From Dokdonia sinensis (lineage in GTDB: Bacteria; Bacteroidota; Bacteroidia; Flavobacteriales; Flavobacteriaceae): a DNA stretch of 64,000 bases. Below, piece after piece: positions 16,417 through 25,154 of this stretch. Position numbers and translations under genes: made by a program. The DNA is taken from the NCBI RefSeq assembly GCF_003688895.1, contig NZ_REFV01000001.1, positions 227,503 through 291,502 of the forward strand, read 5' to 3'. The first letter of the stretch is position 1; every line of letters begins with the position of its first letter. The notes under the pieces are model-generated. The model was not told where the DNA came from, did not search any database, and saw nothing but the letters and a program-made list of their open reading frames with translations.

Positions 16417-18036
16417 ATGACCGCAACGCAATGGCTACTTTTTATAGCAGCAATACAAGTAATACATTTTTTAGGTACGTGGAAACTCTATGTACGTGCA
16501 GGTAGAAAAGCTTGGGAGGCTGCAGTTCCCGTGTATAACGCCGTAGTCCTAATGAAAATCATTAATAGACCGTGGTGGTGGACAATCCTACTTTTTATTC
16601 CTATTGTAAACCTGATGATGTTTCCTATCGTTTGGGTAGAGACAGCACGGAGTTTTGGATTCAATACCTACAAAGACACCTTTCTGACCGTCATCACTTG
16701 TGGACTGTATCTTTTCTACATAAACTATGCGACAGATGCTCCATATATCGAGAACCGAGAATTAATGCCTAAAAGCGCAAATGGAGAATGGACAAGCTCT
16801 ATTCTTTTTGCCATCATCGCTGCCACGGTTGTGCATACTTATTTTATGCAACCGTTTACAATTCCTACTTCGTCACTAGAAAAGACGTTGCTCGTAGGAG
16901 ACTATTTATTCGTAAGTAAATTTCATTACGGAGCACGTACGCCTATTACGACCGTAGCAACCCCTATGTTGCACGACACGATTCCGTTTACAAAACAAAA
17001 GTCTTATTTATCCTGGCCACAGCTCCCTTATTTTCGATTACCTGGCTTTCAAAGTATCAAGCGTAATGACATTGTAGTTTTTAGTTGGCCCATAGATACT
17101 ATGGAAGTTATAACACCTGGTTTTGAACGTGGTAATGTAAGAAAGCCTATTGACAAAAAATCGAACTATGTAAAACGTTGTGTAGGTCTTCCCGGAGATT
17201 CGCTTGAAGTACGTGATGGTTATGTATATATTAATGGCGAGCGCAATGAGTTACCAGATAGAGCCAGGCTTCAGTTTAGTTATATAGTAACTTCAAGTAA
17301 ACCGATGGTTCTTAATGTGCAGAGTGCTTACGGGGCGTTTACTACAGTTGATCCATTTTACAACGAGCAATACGATATTACCGATATCCAATATGATCCT
17401 AGAATATCATCGCAGGGAAATTACGTAAATTATGTTCAGCTTACAGATGAAAACAAGGAGAAATTAAATAATAATCCCTCCACCATTAATATTGAAAAGA
17501 ATAAAAGAAATTCCAATAGAGGATCATCGAGATTGTTCCCTTGGGGTGGCGACCACCAGTGGTCTATAGACGAATACGGCCCGATATATATTCCTAAAAA
17601 AGGAGAAACAACGGTTATCAATCAAGAAACAATCCCCTATTACAAACGCCTCATCGAAGTTTACGAAGGTTCAGAATTAGGAATCGATAACAAGATTACT
17701 CAAAACAACGGGCAAATTTTACTCAACGGAAATCCGTTAACGGAATACACGTTCAAGCTTGACCACTACTGGATGATGGGAGATAACCGTCACAACTCAC
17801 AGGACGCACGTTCTTGGGGTTATGTTCCGTATACACACGTTATGGGTAAACCTGTTATGGTGTGGTTAAGCCTAGACCAGAATAAGAGTTTTCCAAACAA
17901 CATACGCTGGGACAGAATGTTTACAACGGTGGGTGGTAACGGACCTCTTGTGAGCTATCTCTGGGTGGTTGGATTGTTGATCTTTGCTTACATCGCTTGG
18001 AGTTTTTTTAAATCGAGAAGAAATAAAAAGGCTTAA
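16417..18036 (+). CDS. lepB: Signal peptidase I
   Basis: A 539-residue membrane peptidase that removes signal peptides after Sec export. N-terminal region with several hydrophobic spans (WLLFIAAIQVIHFL, WWWTILLFIPIVNLMMF, a third around 85-102), then another at 128-140. The S26 catalytic core follows: Ser153 in PTSSLEKTLLVGD and Lys253 in YVKRCVGLPGD, then box E MGDNRHNSQDARSWG, and a last hydrophobic helix near the C terminus. The long insertion between box D and box E (about 270-450) is typical of Bacteroidota LepB. It overlaps or abuts the degenerate paralogue downstream. Confidence 0.94.
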   Translation: MTATQWLLFIAAIQVIHFLGTWKLYVRAGRKAWEAAVPVYNAVVLMKIINRPWWWTILLFIPIVNLMMFPIVWVETARSFGFNTYKDTFLTVITCGLYLFYINYATDAPYIENRELMPKSANGEWTSSILFAIIAATVVHTYFMQPFTIPTSSLEKTLLVGDYLFVSKFHYGARTPITTVATPMLHDTIPFTKQKSYLSWPQLPYFRLPGFQSIKRNDIVVFSWPIDTMEVITPGFERGNVRKPIDKKSNYVKRCVGLPGDSLEVRDGYVYINGERNELPDRARLQFSYIVTSSKPMVLNVQSAYGAFTTVDPFYNEQYDITDIQYDPRISSQGNYVNYVQLTDENKEKLNNNPSTINIEKNKRNSNRGSSRLFPWGGDHQWSIDEYGPIYIPKKGETTVINQETIPYYKRLIEVYEGSELGIDNKITQNNGQILLNGNPLTEYTFKLDHYWMMGDNRHNSQDARSWGYVPYTHVMGKPVMVWLSLDQNKSFPNNIRWDRMFTTVGGNGPLVSYLWVVGLLIFAYIAWSFFKSRRNKKA

Positions 18037-18037
18037 A

Positions 18038-18721
18038 TTGAAATTTAATAAAAGGGCCGTATTGGGTTCAGTAGCTATTTTAGCTACGATATTTCTAATT
18101 CTACAAAAACTAAAATCCGAAAAGATTCTAGCTTGGTACAGTGTAAACAGTACGGCTAATTCTCCATTTTTGGAACCTGGAGATATTGTTTTTACGTCTA
18201 GATTTTCACCTATCGAAAAAAATGATTTCGTTGTTTACGAAAGAAACGATCCTGAATATGGATTTGGGACCTATATATTTAGATTGAAGGGTGTGGGTGG
18301 CGATACAATTCAAATGAAGAAAGGACAACTCTTTGTTAATGGTGATAATAGTGATACAAACCTAAATCTTAAGTACTCATACTTAGCATCCAATTCTGAA
18401 TTTCAGAAAATCAAAAAGATAGATAATAATGTTGAGTTTTTTCTCGTTCAAGAAGACACCTATATAATTCAGTTAGATAATCATAGTAAAAACAGTCTTG
18501 ACTTTAGTTTAGTTCCGAGAGAATTTGAGGTTGACGTTTCTATTCAACAAAACAATGATATCTTGGGGACATCTGGAAGTTTTGATAATTTTAGTCCTGT
18601 GATTGTGCCTAAAGGAAAAGTATTTGTTTTGGGAGATAATCGTCATAATGCAAATGACTCAAGAAATATTGGCTTTATAAACCAAGAGACAATTTTAAGC
18701 AAGGTAATTTGGAAATTATAA
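18038..18721 (+). CDS. Signal peptidase I-like protein lacking the catalytic dyad
   Basis: About 227 residues from a TTG at 18038, one base after the lepB stop; an upstream frame to 17984 inside lepB is less likely. One N-terminal membrane span (RAVLGSVAILATIFLILQ) and an S26 fold: PFLEPGDIVFTSRF aligns with the lepB segment KTLLVGDYLFVSKF, FRLKGVGGD with VKRCVGLPGD, and LGDNRHNANDSRNIGFI with box E. At the catalytic positions the Ser is Ala40 and the Lys is Phe81, so it cannot use the Ser/Lys mechanism. The frame is intact and box E is well kept, so it is not obviously a decaying pseudogene. It may bind signal peptides or LepB. Its stop overlaps the next start (TAATG). Confidence 0.8.
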   Translation: MKFNKRAVLGSVAILATIFLILQKLKSEKILAWYSVNSTANSPFLEPGDIVFTSRFSPIEKNDFVVYERNDPEYGFGTYIFRLKGVGGDTIQMKKGQLFVNGDNSDTNLNLKYSYLASNSEFQKIKKIDNNVEFFLVQEDTYIIQLDNHSKNSLDFSLVPREFEVDVSIQQNNDILGTSGSFDNFSPVIVPKGKVFVLGDNRHNANDSRNIGFINQETILSKVIWKL

Positions 18722-19356
18722 TGAACACCATCCTCCTACAACCCGCATATTTCGCCCCTATAATTCAATATGCCACTATTGCTCAGGCTAAGGCTGTTGT
18801 TTTTGAGGTACACGACAATTACCAAAAGCAGTCCTACCGCAATCGCTTTAAGATTGCCACGGCTACGGGAGTGCTATCGCTTACCATTCCCATATTACAT
18901 CGGGTAGATAAAACGGCAAGACACCAGACAACAAACGAGGTGCGCATCGAGAACCAGTTTAAATGGCAACGTAATCACTGGCGTTCTTTAAAAACAGCCT
19001 ATCAAACGTCACCGTACTTTGAGTACTACGAGGACGATCTTGAACCGTTGTATCATATGGAATGGGATACACTTTCGGCTTTTCACGAGGGATGCAACGC
19101 TTTTGTGATGGAATGTCTCCAGATAGAAGTGCCTACGAGCAACTCTACCGAATATTTTAGAACCCCTACAGCACAGAAAGACCTGCGATTTCTTATCGAT
19201 AGTAAGAGTAAGCGCGATTATCCGCTTCCGGAATACAACCAACTGTTTGCTGAGAATCACGGTTATTTAAAGAACATGTCTGTGCTTGATCTACTTTTTA
19301 ATCAGGGACCGAATGCGATTACATATCTGGAAAAAGTAGACCTTTCGGCGCTATAA
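18721..19356 (+). CDS. WbqC-like family protein
   Basis: A 211-residue cytoplasmic protein (MNTILLQPAYFAPIIQYATIAQAKAVVFEVHDNYQKQSYRNR). It has the WbqC pattern of an N-terminal LQPxYxPxI and an (S/N)YRNR(F/C)xI segment, then IRIENQFKW-type and HWRSLKTAYQTSPYFEYY motifs. The family occurs in surface polysaccharide loci and in conserved Bacteroidota housekeeping clusters; its reaction is not established. I chose the ATG at 18721, which overlaps the stop of the LepB-like gene. Its 3' end overlaps the convergent EEP gene by 6 nt. Confidence 0.82.
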   Translation: MNTILLQPAYFAPIIQYATIAQAKAVVFEVHDNYQKQSYRNRFKIATATGVLSLTIPILHRVDKTARHQTTNEVRIENQFKWQRNHWRSLKTAYQTSPYFEYYEDDLEPLYHMEWDTLSAFHEGCNAFVMECLQIEVPTSNSTEYFRTPTAQKDLRFLIDSKSKRDYPLPEYNQLFAENHGYLKNMSVLDLLFNQGPNAITYLEKVDLSAL

Positions 19357-20379
19357 CTCTTTAGTATTTCTCAAAACTGCCATTATAGGATAATGGTCAG
19401 ACAGTTGCACGTCATAGTTTTTAAAATTCACCACTTCCAGCTTTTCATCTGCTAGAATGAAGTCTATTCTCAAGGGTAAAAAGTCAAATGTAAAGGTGCG
19501 TCCAGTTCCTGAGCCCGCTTTCGCGAAAGCGTCCACCTTCTCCCCTTTTACCTTGCGATACACATAGGAAGTAGCGCTGTTGTTAAAATCTCCCGTGACA
19601 ATTATAGGATATGGACACTGGGCTTCGTGGGACAAAAACAGCTCCATTTGATCCTCCTGTTTTTCAAAAGCTTCTGCCATCCGACCTAATAATCGTTTTG
19701 AATCTTCTCGTTGCAGTTGCGAAAAGTTAGCGTTTATACGAAAAGACTGAAAATGAAGATTGTAAACCCGAAGTGTGTCCAAATCCTTCACGATATCTAC
19801 AAAAATCCCGTTATTCCCAGTATTCCCAAAACCAAGGGAGCCACTGTGTACTATTGGAAATTTAGAATAAATGATCTGTCCAAAAGTTTCTTTCCTATTT
19901 GTCATATGAACATATTGGTGCTCATATTCCTGCATCCATTGCAACGACGGGTTATATTCTTGAAAGCTAATAACGTCGGGGTTCTCTTGAGCGATAAAGG
20001 CCTTAATTTCGGGTTCTAATTCTCGTCGTGGAGTCTTACCAAACCGCGTAAAAGAATGCACATTAAAAGACATTACTTTCAAGTCACTATCCCGAACGTT
20101 ATCTTCATTACTACCAAAACGAAATAGTGCAGTAATATGCCCTATCCCAAAGACCAGTACTATTGCCGAAAGCAACAACTGCCGTCTCATTCTGAATAAC
20201 CAATAGCCGAAAAAAAGTGCATTGATAAACAGCAAGACAGGCAATACTAAAGATAAAACTGCAAGCCGAGGGAATACGTGCGGAGGGATATAAGGTAGAA
20301 AATACCCAAGCAATAATAGGATCACAAAGAGACTATTGATAAAAAATAAGAGCTTCCCGAAAAGTCCCAGCTTTTTCAT
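19351..20379 (-). CDS. Endonuclease/exonuclease/phosphatase family membrane protein
   Basis: A 342-residue protein. Three hydrophobic spans in residues 1-90 are followed by a full EEP fold: MSFNVHSFTRF, the catalytic Glu in ISFQEYNPS, ITGDFN-type VTGDFNNSATS, and the terminal SDHYPIMAVL with the conserved Asp-His. Members are Mg-dependent phosphodiesterases acting on nucleic acids or phospholipids; here the domain would face the periplasm, which favours lipid or extracellular nucleotide substrates (inference). A palindrome copy (19516-19531) encodes DAFAKAGSG. It is the last gene of the minus-strand run mutL-rhomboid-rhomboid-EEP, with touching or overlapping ends. Confidence 0.85.
   Translation of the reverse strand: MKKLGLFGKLLFFINSLFVILLLLGYFLPYIPPHVFPRLAVLSLVLPVLLFINALFFGYWLFRMRRQLLLSAIVLVFGIGHITALFRFGSNEDNVRDSDLKVMSFNVHSFTRFGKTPRRELEPEIKAFIAQENPDVISFQEYNPSLQWMQEYEHQYVHMTNRKETFGQIIYSKFPIVHSGSLGFGNTGNNGIFVDIVKDLDTLRVYNLHFQSFRINANFSQLQREDSKRLLGRMAEAFEKQEDQMELFLSHEAQCPYPIIVTGDFNNSATSYVYRKVKGEKVDAFAKAGSGTGRTFTFDFLPLRIDFILADEKLEVVNFKNYDVQLSDHYPIMAVLRNTKEL
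19516..19531. repeat. Dispersed palindrome copy inside the EEP-family gene
   Basis: Perfect CGCTTTCGCGAAAGCG, read on the minus strand as AFAKA. Confidence 0.95.
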
Positions 20380-21260
20380 CAGTCCTTCCCAGCTTTGAAC
20401 AAGAAATCCTTTTCGGCTTTAGACAGACTTTCGTAGCCGCTTTTACTTATTTTGTCAAGTATGGCGTCTATTTGCTGTTGTTGCGCCGATTTACCTTCGG
20501 TCTTTTTAGCAGTGGGCTTAGAGGGTGCTTTTGTATTGCGATGCACAGTGCGCATTCTGGATTTTTTTTCTTTAGGCTTTCCAGAAAACATACTCGCAAC
20601 GCTATCCATAATGCGTTCAAACCACTCCCCGATGTCGTTCCCTTTAGCCAATTGTTTAGCATAGATATAGCCAAAGGCGGCACCACCTAAATGTGCCATC
20701 AATCCTCCTGCATTTCCAGAAGTAGGTAAACTCAAAAGGTCTATGAGTACGAGTACTGCAGCAATATGCCAAAGCTTCACATTAAACATAATAATGCGAA
20801 TGGTCTGATGCGGTGTATATGCAGCAATAAATACAATGATTGCATTTACAGCGGCAGAGGCTCCTATAAGGTATCCTTTACCCTGAAAAGCGGGTAATAA
20901 GTTGTAAGCTGCAACAAACAGTAAACCTCCCACCATACCGCCAAGTAAATAAACGGTAAGCAATCGTTTATCCGTAAAGAGATTGAGAATAAAACGTGAG
21001 AAAATATACAGGTATAGCATATTCCACAACAGGTGCCATACATCACGATGCAGAAAATTATAGGTAAGCAGTCCCCACGGTTGTGTGATAAAACTACCCA
21101 AATCACTAGGTAAGAAAAACCACTGTGTAAGCACTACATTATCTATTTGAATAATCCACGGGATGAGATTAAACAATAGAAATACAGCAACATTAATTAC
21201 AATCAGTTTGATTGCAATGTTTGCGGTTTTAAATTGATATGCGAGAGATGGTGATGCCAT
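20379..21260 (-). CDS. Rhomboid family intramembrane serine protease
   Basis: A 293-residue membrane protein with about six spans. The catalytic Ser is in LIGASAAVNA (S135) and the His in GGLMAHLGGAAFGYIYA (H190). The conserved loop HRDVWHLLWNMLYLYIF supplies the HxxxN oxyanion motif. The usual GxSG is GASA here. The cytoplasmic C-terminal tail (about 215-293) is Lys/Arg-rich and ends with a short helical segment (LDKISKSGYESLSKAEKDFL) seen in other Bacteroidota rhomboids. It overlaps the EEP gene by one base and follows a second rhomboid after 3 nt, so all are co-transcribed. Substrate unknown. Confidence 0.9.
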   Translation of the reverse strand: MASPSLAYQFKTANIAIKLIVINVAVFLLFNLIPWIIQIDNVVLTQWFFLPSDLGSFITQPWGLLTYNFLHRDVWHLLWNMLYLYIFSRFILNLFTDKRLLTVYLLGGMVGGLLFVAAYNLLPAFQGKGYLIGASAAVNAIIVFIAAYTPHQTIRIIMFNVKLWHIAAVLVLIDLLSLPTSGNAGGLMAHLGGAAFGYIYAKQLAKGNDIGEWFERIMDSVASMFSGKPKEKKSRMRTVHRNTKAPSKPTAKKTEGKSAQQQQIDAILDKISKSGYESLSKAEKDFLFKAGKD

Positions 21261-21263
21261 AGA

Positions 21264-22025
21264 TTAGTCCCAGCGGTTTTTATTAAAACTGTTTTTCTTC
21301 CAGTAATACATCATTATAAATCCAAACAATGCTCCACCTAAATGCGCCCAGTTTGCAATATTGGCTCCAAAAATTGAGAATCCAGTTATCCCAGAGAACA
21401 AGTCTATTAGAATCAATGCCGGAATAAAATATTTTGCTTTGATGGGAATAGGTATAAAAATAAGTCCCAGTGAAGCATTAGGAAACAACATCCCAAACGC
21501 AACAAGCACTCCATAAATTGCTCCCGAGGCTCCCACAGCAGGTATATTATAAGCCCCAGATAATTTCATCGTAACCTCTTGTGGAATATTATCCAAGGGC
21601 ACACCGTAACCAGGACTAACCGATTGCGCTAAAATTTGTTTCATCTGCTCTACGGAGTACCCTGCATCTATATAAAACTGGTATGCATCGTGAAAATCAA
21701 TATAATTAACAAGCGAATGAATAAAAGCCGCACCCAGTCCCGCCGAGAAATAAAAGAAAATAAACTTATTGCGTCCCAATGCATTCTCAATGGGACCTCC
21801 AAACATCCATAGCGCATACATATTAAAAATAATGTGCATCGGGCTTCCGAGGTCGTGCATAAACATATGCGTTACTGGTTGCCACAGTTCAAAAGCTGGG
21901 TGCTCAAAATACCAGAGCGCAAACAACTCCATCGCATTATCAGGCGAAATAACAAACTGTGACGCAAGATAAAATATCACATTAATGATAAGCAACACCT
22001 TAACCGTATCTGTAATTTTTGCCAT
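21264..22025 (-). CDS. Rhomboid family intramembrane serine protease
   Basis: A 253-residue six-span protein. HIIFNMYALWMFG carries the HxxxN motif, the nucleophile is S167 in the canonical GASGAIYG, and the general base is H228 in NWAHLGGALFGFIMMYY. It cleaves transmembrane helices within the inner membrane. A 40-residue loop (about 110-150) between spans is longer than in GlpG. Its start overlaps the mutL stop. The two rhomboids are distinct in sequence and probably differ in substrates; which substrates cannot be told from here. Confidence 0.92.
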   Translation of the reverse strand: MAKITDTVKVLLIINVIFYLASQFVISPDNAMELFALWYFEHPAFELWQPVTHMFMHDLGSPMHIIFNMYALWMFGGPIENALGRNKFIFFYFSAGLGAAFIHSLVNYIDFHDAYQFYIDAGYSVEQMKQILAQSVSPGYGVPLDNIPQEVTMKLSGAYNIPAVGASGAIYGVLVAFGMLFPNASLGLIFIPIPIKAKYFIPALILIDLFSGITGFSIFGANIANWAHLGGALFGFIMMYYWKKNSFNKNRWD

Positions 22026-23917
22026 TATTTAAATTTCTTTTCTAGTTCGTCGCCCGTGAGCGTGATAAAGGTAGTCCTATTTGACGGGGAAACCGAAGGT
22101 TCTTTGCAGGCAAATAGTCGGTTTACGAGATGTTCTCTGGAGAGGTCATCAAGAGACTCTCCAGCTTTTACAGCCATACTTTTGGCCATACTTTTGGCGA
22201 GAGTGTCTGTCTGACTAAATCCTACGTCTGGCACTTCGTTTTCTAAATCGCTTAGTAATTGTTCTAACACTATAGGTACTTGTCCCTCTCCTATTGAGGT
22301 GGGTATTCCTGTAACTTCCAGCGTTTCATCTTCCATTTTCCCAAAGGCAAATCCCGTATTTTCCAACCCTTCCTTAAGTTGTAATATCAACCCTAATTCA
22401 CTGGTACTGTATTCCAGAACGAGTGGAAACAATAACTGCTGGCTCACAGATTCCTTTACCGTGATGTTACGCAATAATTCTTCATAGAGCACTCGTTGGT
22501 GTGCGCGGTGCTGATCTACGATGACCATGCCGCTCTTTATGGTGGTGACGATGTATTTATTGTGGAGTTGGTAGGTTGTGGATTCCGCTTTCGCGAAAGC
22601 GTTATTCATCCCATTCTCCGTGCGCATTGAAGTCTCGGCTCCTACAAAAATATCTGTGTTGCTCGCGTCGCTCTCAAAGGATACACTACTAAAATCTCCA
22701 CCATCTGCCGAGGGCTTAGACTGCAGTCCTTCATACATTTTTTCCCAGCCAGTAGTATTTTGCTTTTCGTGCTTGGGCAATTGTGCTCCTTTTTTAGGTG
22801 GCGCAACATTTGCAAAGGGATTAAAGGTGCGGTCTACTTCTACCTTAGGAGTGAGTGCGTTCTTATTTTTATAATCGTAGGGAGTATCTAGATTTGAATC
22901 CCGATCAAAATCCAGCACAGGTGCAATATTGAACTGCCCCAAACTGTGTTTTACCGTACTGCGCAAGATGGCATAAAGTGAATGCTCATCGTCAAATTTG
23001 ATTTCGGTTTTTGTAGGGTGAATGTTAATATCAATCGTCTTCGGGTCTACTTTGAGGTACAAAAAGTAACTCGCCCGCGCCCTGTCTGGCAATAATCCAT
23101 CAAAGGCCGCCGATACCGCGTGATTTAGATAGGCATTTTTTATAAAACGATCGTTTACAAAAAAGAACTGCTCTCCCCGCGTTTTCTTAGAAAATTCTGG
23201 TTTTATCACAAAACCATCTACAGTTACAATTTCCGTCTCTTCCTGAACGGGGACTAATTTCTCATTAGTCTTACCACCAAAAATATTGACAATACGTTGT
23301 TTTAAATTTCCACTGGGTAAGTGAAATAATTCTCCCTCATTGTGATACATAGACATCGCAATTCCCGGGTGTGCGAGTGCCACACGTTGAAACTCATCTA
23401 TAATATGACGGGATTCTACGTTGTTTGATTTTAAAAAATTACGTCGGGCGGGAATATTAAAAAAAAGATTTTTAACAGCAATAGAAGTTCCTTTGGGAGT
23501 GGCACAAACCTCTTGATTAATAATAGTACTACCCTCTATTTCTATGAGTGTGCCCACATCGTTTCCATCAGGCTTTGTTTTTAGCTCTACGTGAGCGACA
23601 GCCGCTATGGAAGCTAGTGCTTCACCTCGGAAACCTTTCGTATTGAGTTTGAATAAATCTTCGGCGGTAGCGATTTTAGAAGTTGCGTGACGCTCAAAAC
23701 TCATACGCGCATCCGTATTACTCATTCCCTTGCCATCATCTATGATATGAATGAGTGTTTTGCCAGCGTTCTTTACGATAAGTTTTATGGTGGTCGCCCC
23801 TGCGTCTATCGCATTTTCCAGCAATTCTTTTACTACAGATGCTGGACGTTGCACGACTTCACCCGCCGCAATCTGGTTTGCTACGTGGTCAGGTAATAGC
23901 TTTATGATGTCTGCCAT
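22025..23917 (-). CDS. mutL: DNA mismatch repair protein MutL
   Basis: A 630-residue protein. The N-terminal GHKL ATPase is complete (VVKELLENAIDAGAT, IDDGKGM, HATSKI, TKGFRGEALASIAAV). A variable linker spans about 340-430, and the C-terminal dimerisation domain ends the protein. MutL links MutS recognition to downstream incision. The motif that in nicking MutLs reads DQHAxxE(x4)E is here DQHRAHQRVLYEE, with A to R and E to Q changes, and no CPHGRP-like motif is seen at the C terminus. A palindrome copy (22586-22601) lies at the linker/C-terminal border and encodes NNAFAKAEST. It is the first gene of a four-gene minus-strand unit. Confidence 0.95.
   Translation of the reverse strand: MADIIKLLPDHVANQIAAGEVVQRPASVVKELLENAIDAGATTIKLIVKNAGKTLIHIIDDGKGMSNTDARMSFERHATSKIATAEDLFKLNTKGFRGEALASIAAVAHVELKTKPDGNDVGTLIEIEGSTIINQEVCATPKGTSIAVKNLFFNIPARRNFLKSNNVESRHIIDEFQRVALAHPGIAMSMYHNEGELFHLPSGNLKQRIVNIFGGKTNEKLVPVQEETEIVTVDGFVIKPEFSKKTRGEQFFFVNDRFIKNAYLNHAVSAAFDGLLPDRARASYFLYLKVDPKTIDINIHPTKTEIKFDDEHSLYAILRSTVKHSLGQFNIAPVLDFDRDSNLDTPYDYKNKNALTPKVEVDRTFNPFANVAPPKKGAQLPKHEKQNTTGWEKMYEGLQSKPSADGGDFSSVSFESDASNTDIFVGAETSMRTENGMNNAFAKAESTTYQLHNKYIVTTIKSGMVIVDQHRAHQRVLYEELLRNITVKESVSQQLLFPLVLEYSTSELGLILQLKEGLENTGFAFGKMEDETLEVTGIPTSIGEGQVPIVLEQLLSDLENEVPDVGFSQTDTLAKSMAKSMAVKAGESLDDLSREHLVNRLFACKEPSVSPSNRTTFITLTGDELEKKFK
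22586..22601. repeat. Dispersed palindrome copy inside mutL
   Basis: Perfect CGCTTTCGCGAAAGCG, read on the minus strand as AFAKA in the inter-domain linker region. Confidence 0.95.
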
Positions 23918-23939
23918 AGCCTTGGTAAGCCTTTATTTA

Positions 23940-24221
23940 TTAAAGTGCAAAAATAGATAAGTCAAAATCAATCAGCCACAAGAAGAGCAAAATGAGAATG
24001 GCTGAGATAAGGATTATAGTTTTGTTGTAACCGCCTTTTTTAGACTCCTGTAATTCATCCCAAGCTGTTGTAAAACGTTTTTTTAAACCTCCTGCAGATG
24101 ATAATGTAGAGCGATAGCTGTCAAAACGTCCCTCCATTTTATACGGACTACCATCTTTATCACTCTTATAATAACGAGGTTGATAATCAAATTTCTTGTT
24201 TGTGCGCTTTATAAATGCCAT
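23940..24221 (-). CDS. Small membrane protein, conserved hypothetical
   Basis: A 93-residue protein with a basic N-terminal half (MAFIKRTNKKFDYQPRYYKSD), a low-complexity middle, and one C-terminal membrane span (TIILISAILILLFLWLIDFDL). Between mutL and ribH such small proteins are common in flavobacteria and are sometimes labelled riboflavin synthase subunit beta because of the neighbour; nothing in the sequence supports that. The 23-nt gap to mutL suggests co-transcription. Function unknown. The 266-nt gap upstream (24222-24487) has no gene or motif beyond a short double CACTTGT repeat near 24452. Confidence 0.7.
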   Translation of the reverse strand: MAFIKRTNKKFDYQPRYYKSDKDGSPYKMEGRFDSYRSTLSSAGGLKKRFTTAWDELQESKKGGYNKTIILISAILILLFLWLIDFDLSIFAL

Positions 24222-24487
24222 AATCTAGGTCTCTTTCAAATATAAGAATTATCGAGCAACAACTATTCCAAAAGGATGGGAAGTAGCGGGATTTTTACAA
24301 GAAAGTCTGGCTTTAAAGTAGGGCACTTTACACTCATACGTTATGTTCTCTCACAAAGGCACAAAGCCGCAAAGAAATCTCATTCTGAAAAGGAGTCGTT
24401 GCAAGCGATCAATAAAACCAAGAGAAGCGCACGCGACATACTAGACACTTTACACTTGTCACTTGTCACTGCAACTGCAACTGAAAA

Positions 24488-24985
24488 CTAAAACCTAGCC
24501 TCTTTGCGTAACTGCGCCATTTGTATCGCTGCAATCGCAGCTTCGGTTCCTTTGTTCCCGTGTTTCCCACCAGAACGATCTATGGATTGCTGCTTTGTAT
24601 TATCAGTAAGCACACAGAATATCACAGGAATATCTCCCTGAATATTCAAATCCTTGATTCCTTGGGTCACTCCGTCACATACAAAGTCAAAATGCTTCGT
24701 CTCACCTTGTATCACGTTACCAATTGCAATTACAGCATCGAGCATATCATAACTTTGGGTCATCTTTTTACAGCCGTAAATAAGTTCAAAACTCCCTGGC
24801 ACGTTCCAGCGTACGATGTTTTCTTTGAGCACGCCACAATCACGTAGCGCGTCAAAAGCGCCTTGCCAGAGTCCTTCTGTAATCTCCTCGTTCCACGCTG
24901 CAACCACCAGTCCAATCCTAAAGTTAGACGCATCTGGAAGCTTATTCTTGTCGTATGCAGAAAGGTTTGTACCTGCTGTTGCCAT
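24488..24985 (-). CDS. ribH: 6,7-dimethyl-8-ribityllumazine synthase
   Basis: A 165-residue enzyme condensing 5-amino-6-ribitylamino-uracil with dihydroxybutanone phosphate in riboflavin synthesis. Recognisable elements are VVAAWNEEITEGLWQGA (substrate pocket, normally FN/W-x-E-I), WNVPGSFELIYGCKK, AVIAIGNVIQGETKHFDFVC with the catalytic His, VIFCVLTDNTKQQ and GGKHGNKGTEAA. It assembles into pentamers or capsids of 60. A 7-bp tandem array lies immediately upstream. No FMN riboswitch is visible in the leader. Confidence 0.95.
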   Translation of the reverse strand: MATAGTNLSAYDKNKLPDASNFRIGLVVAAWNEEITEGLWQGAFDALRDCGVLKENIVRWNVPGSFELIYGCKKMTQSYDMLDAVIAIGNVIQGETKHFDFVCDGVTQGIKDLNIQGDIPVIFCVLTDNTKQQSIDRSGGKHGNKGTEAAIAAIQMAQLRKEARF

Positions 24986-24994
24986 AATGAGTTA

Positions 24995-25049
24995 TTAATC
25001 GTTAATCGTTAATCGTTAATCGTTAATCGTTAATCGTTAATCGTTAATC
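24995..25049. repeat. 7-bp tandem array, unit GTTAATC
   Basis: Seven perfect units from 25001 plus a partial first unit, starting 9 nt upstream of the ribH start codon. No sequence relation to the other four 7-bp arrays in the window. Confidence 0.95.
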
Positions 25050-25103
25050 AAAATTATGAAAACATCGAGCAACATATTGATCGAGTCTCACTTTATTCCA
25101 AAA

Positions 25104-25135
25104 AAAACGTCCTAAACAATTGTTCAGGACGTTTT
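25104..25135. terminator. Terminator after the TPR membrane protein
   Basis: AAAACGTCCT and AGGACGTTTT flank a central AACAATTGTT, giving a nearly continuous stem with T runs on both strands. It separates the TPR gene from ribH, so ribH needs its own promoter, which must lie in or next to the 7-bp array. Confidence 0.85.
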
Positions 25136-25154
25136 GTATTAATTTTTAGTAGTC

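Noticed and set aside
23940-24221. Label riboflavin synthase subunit beta for the 93-residue protein
   Set aside because: It has a C-terminal membrane span and no lumazine-binding features; the label seems to come from ribH next door.
24276-24491. 71-codon frame between the small membrane protein and ribH
   Set aside because: Ends inside ribH on the other strand, basic low-complexity product, no support.
24995-25049. Possible CRISPR-like array at the 7-bp repeats
   Set aside because: Units are directly adjacent without spacers and no cas genes occur in the window.
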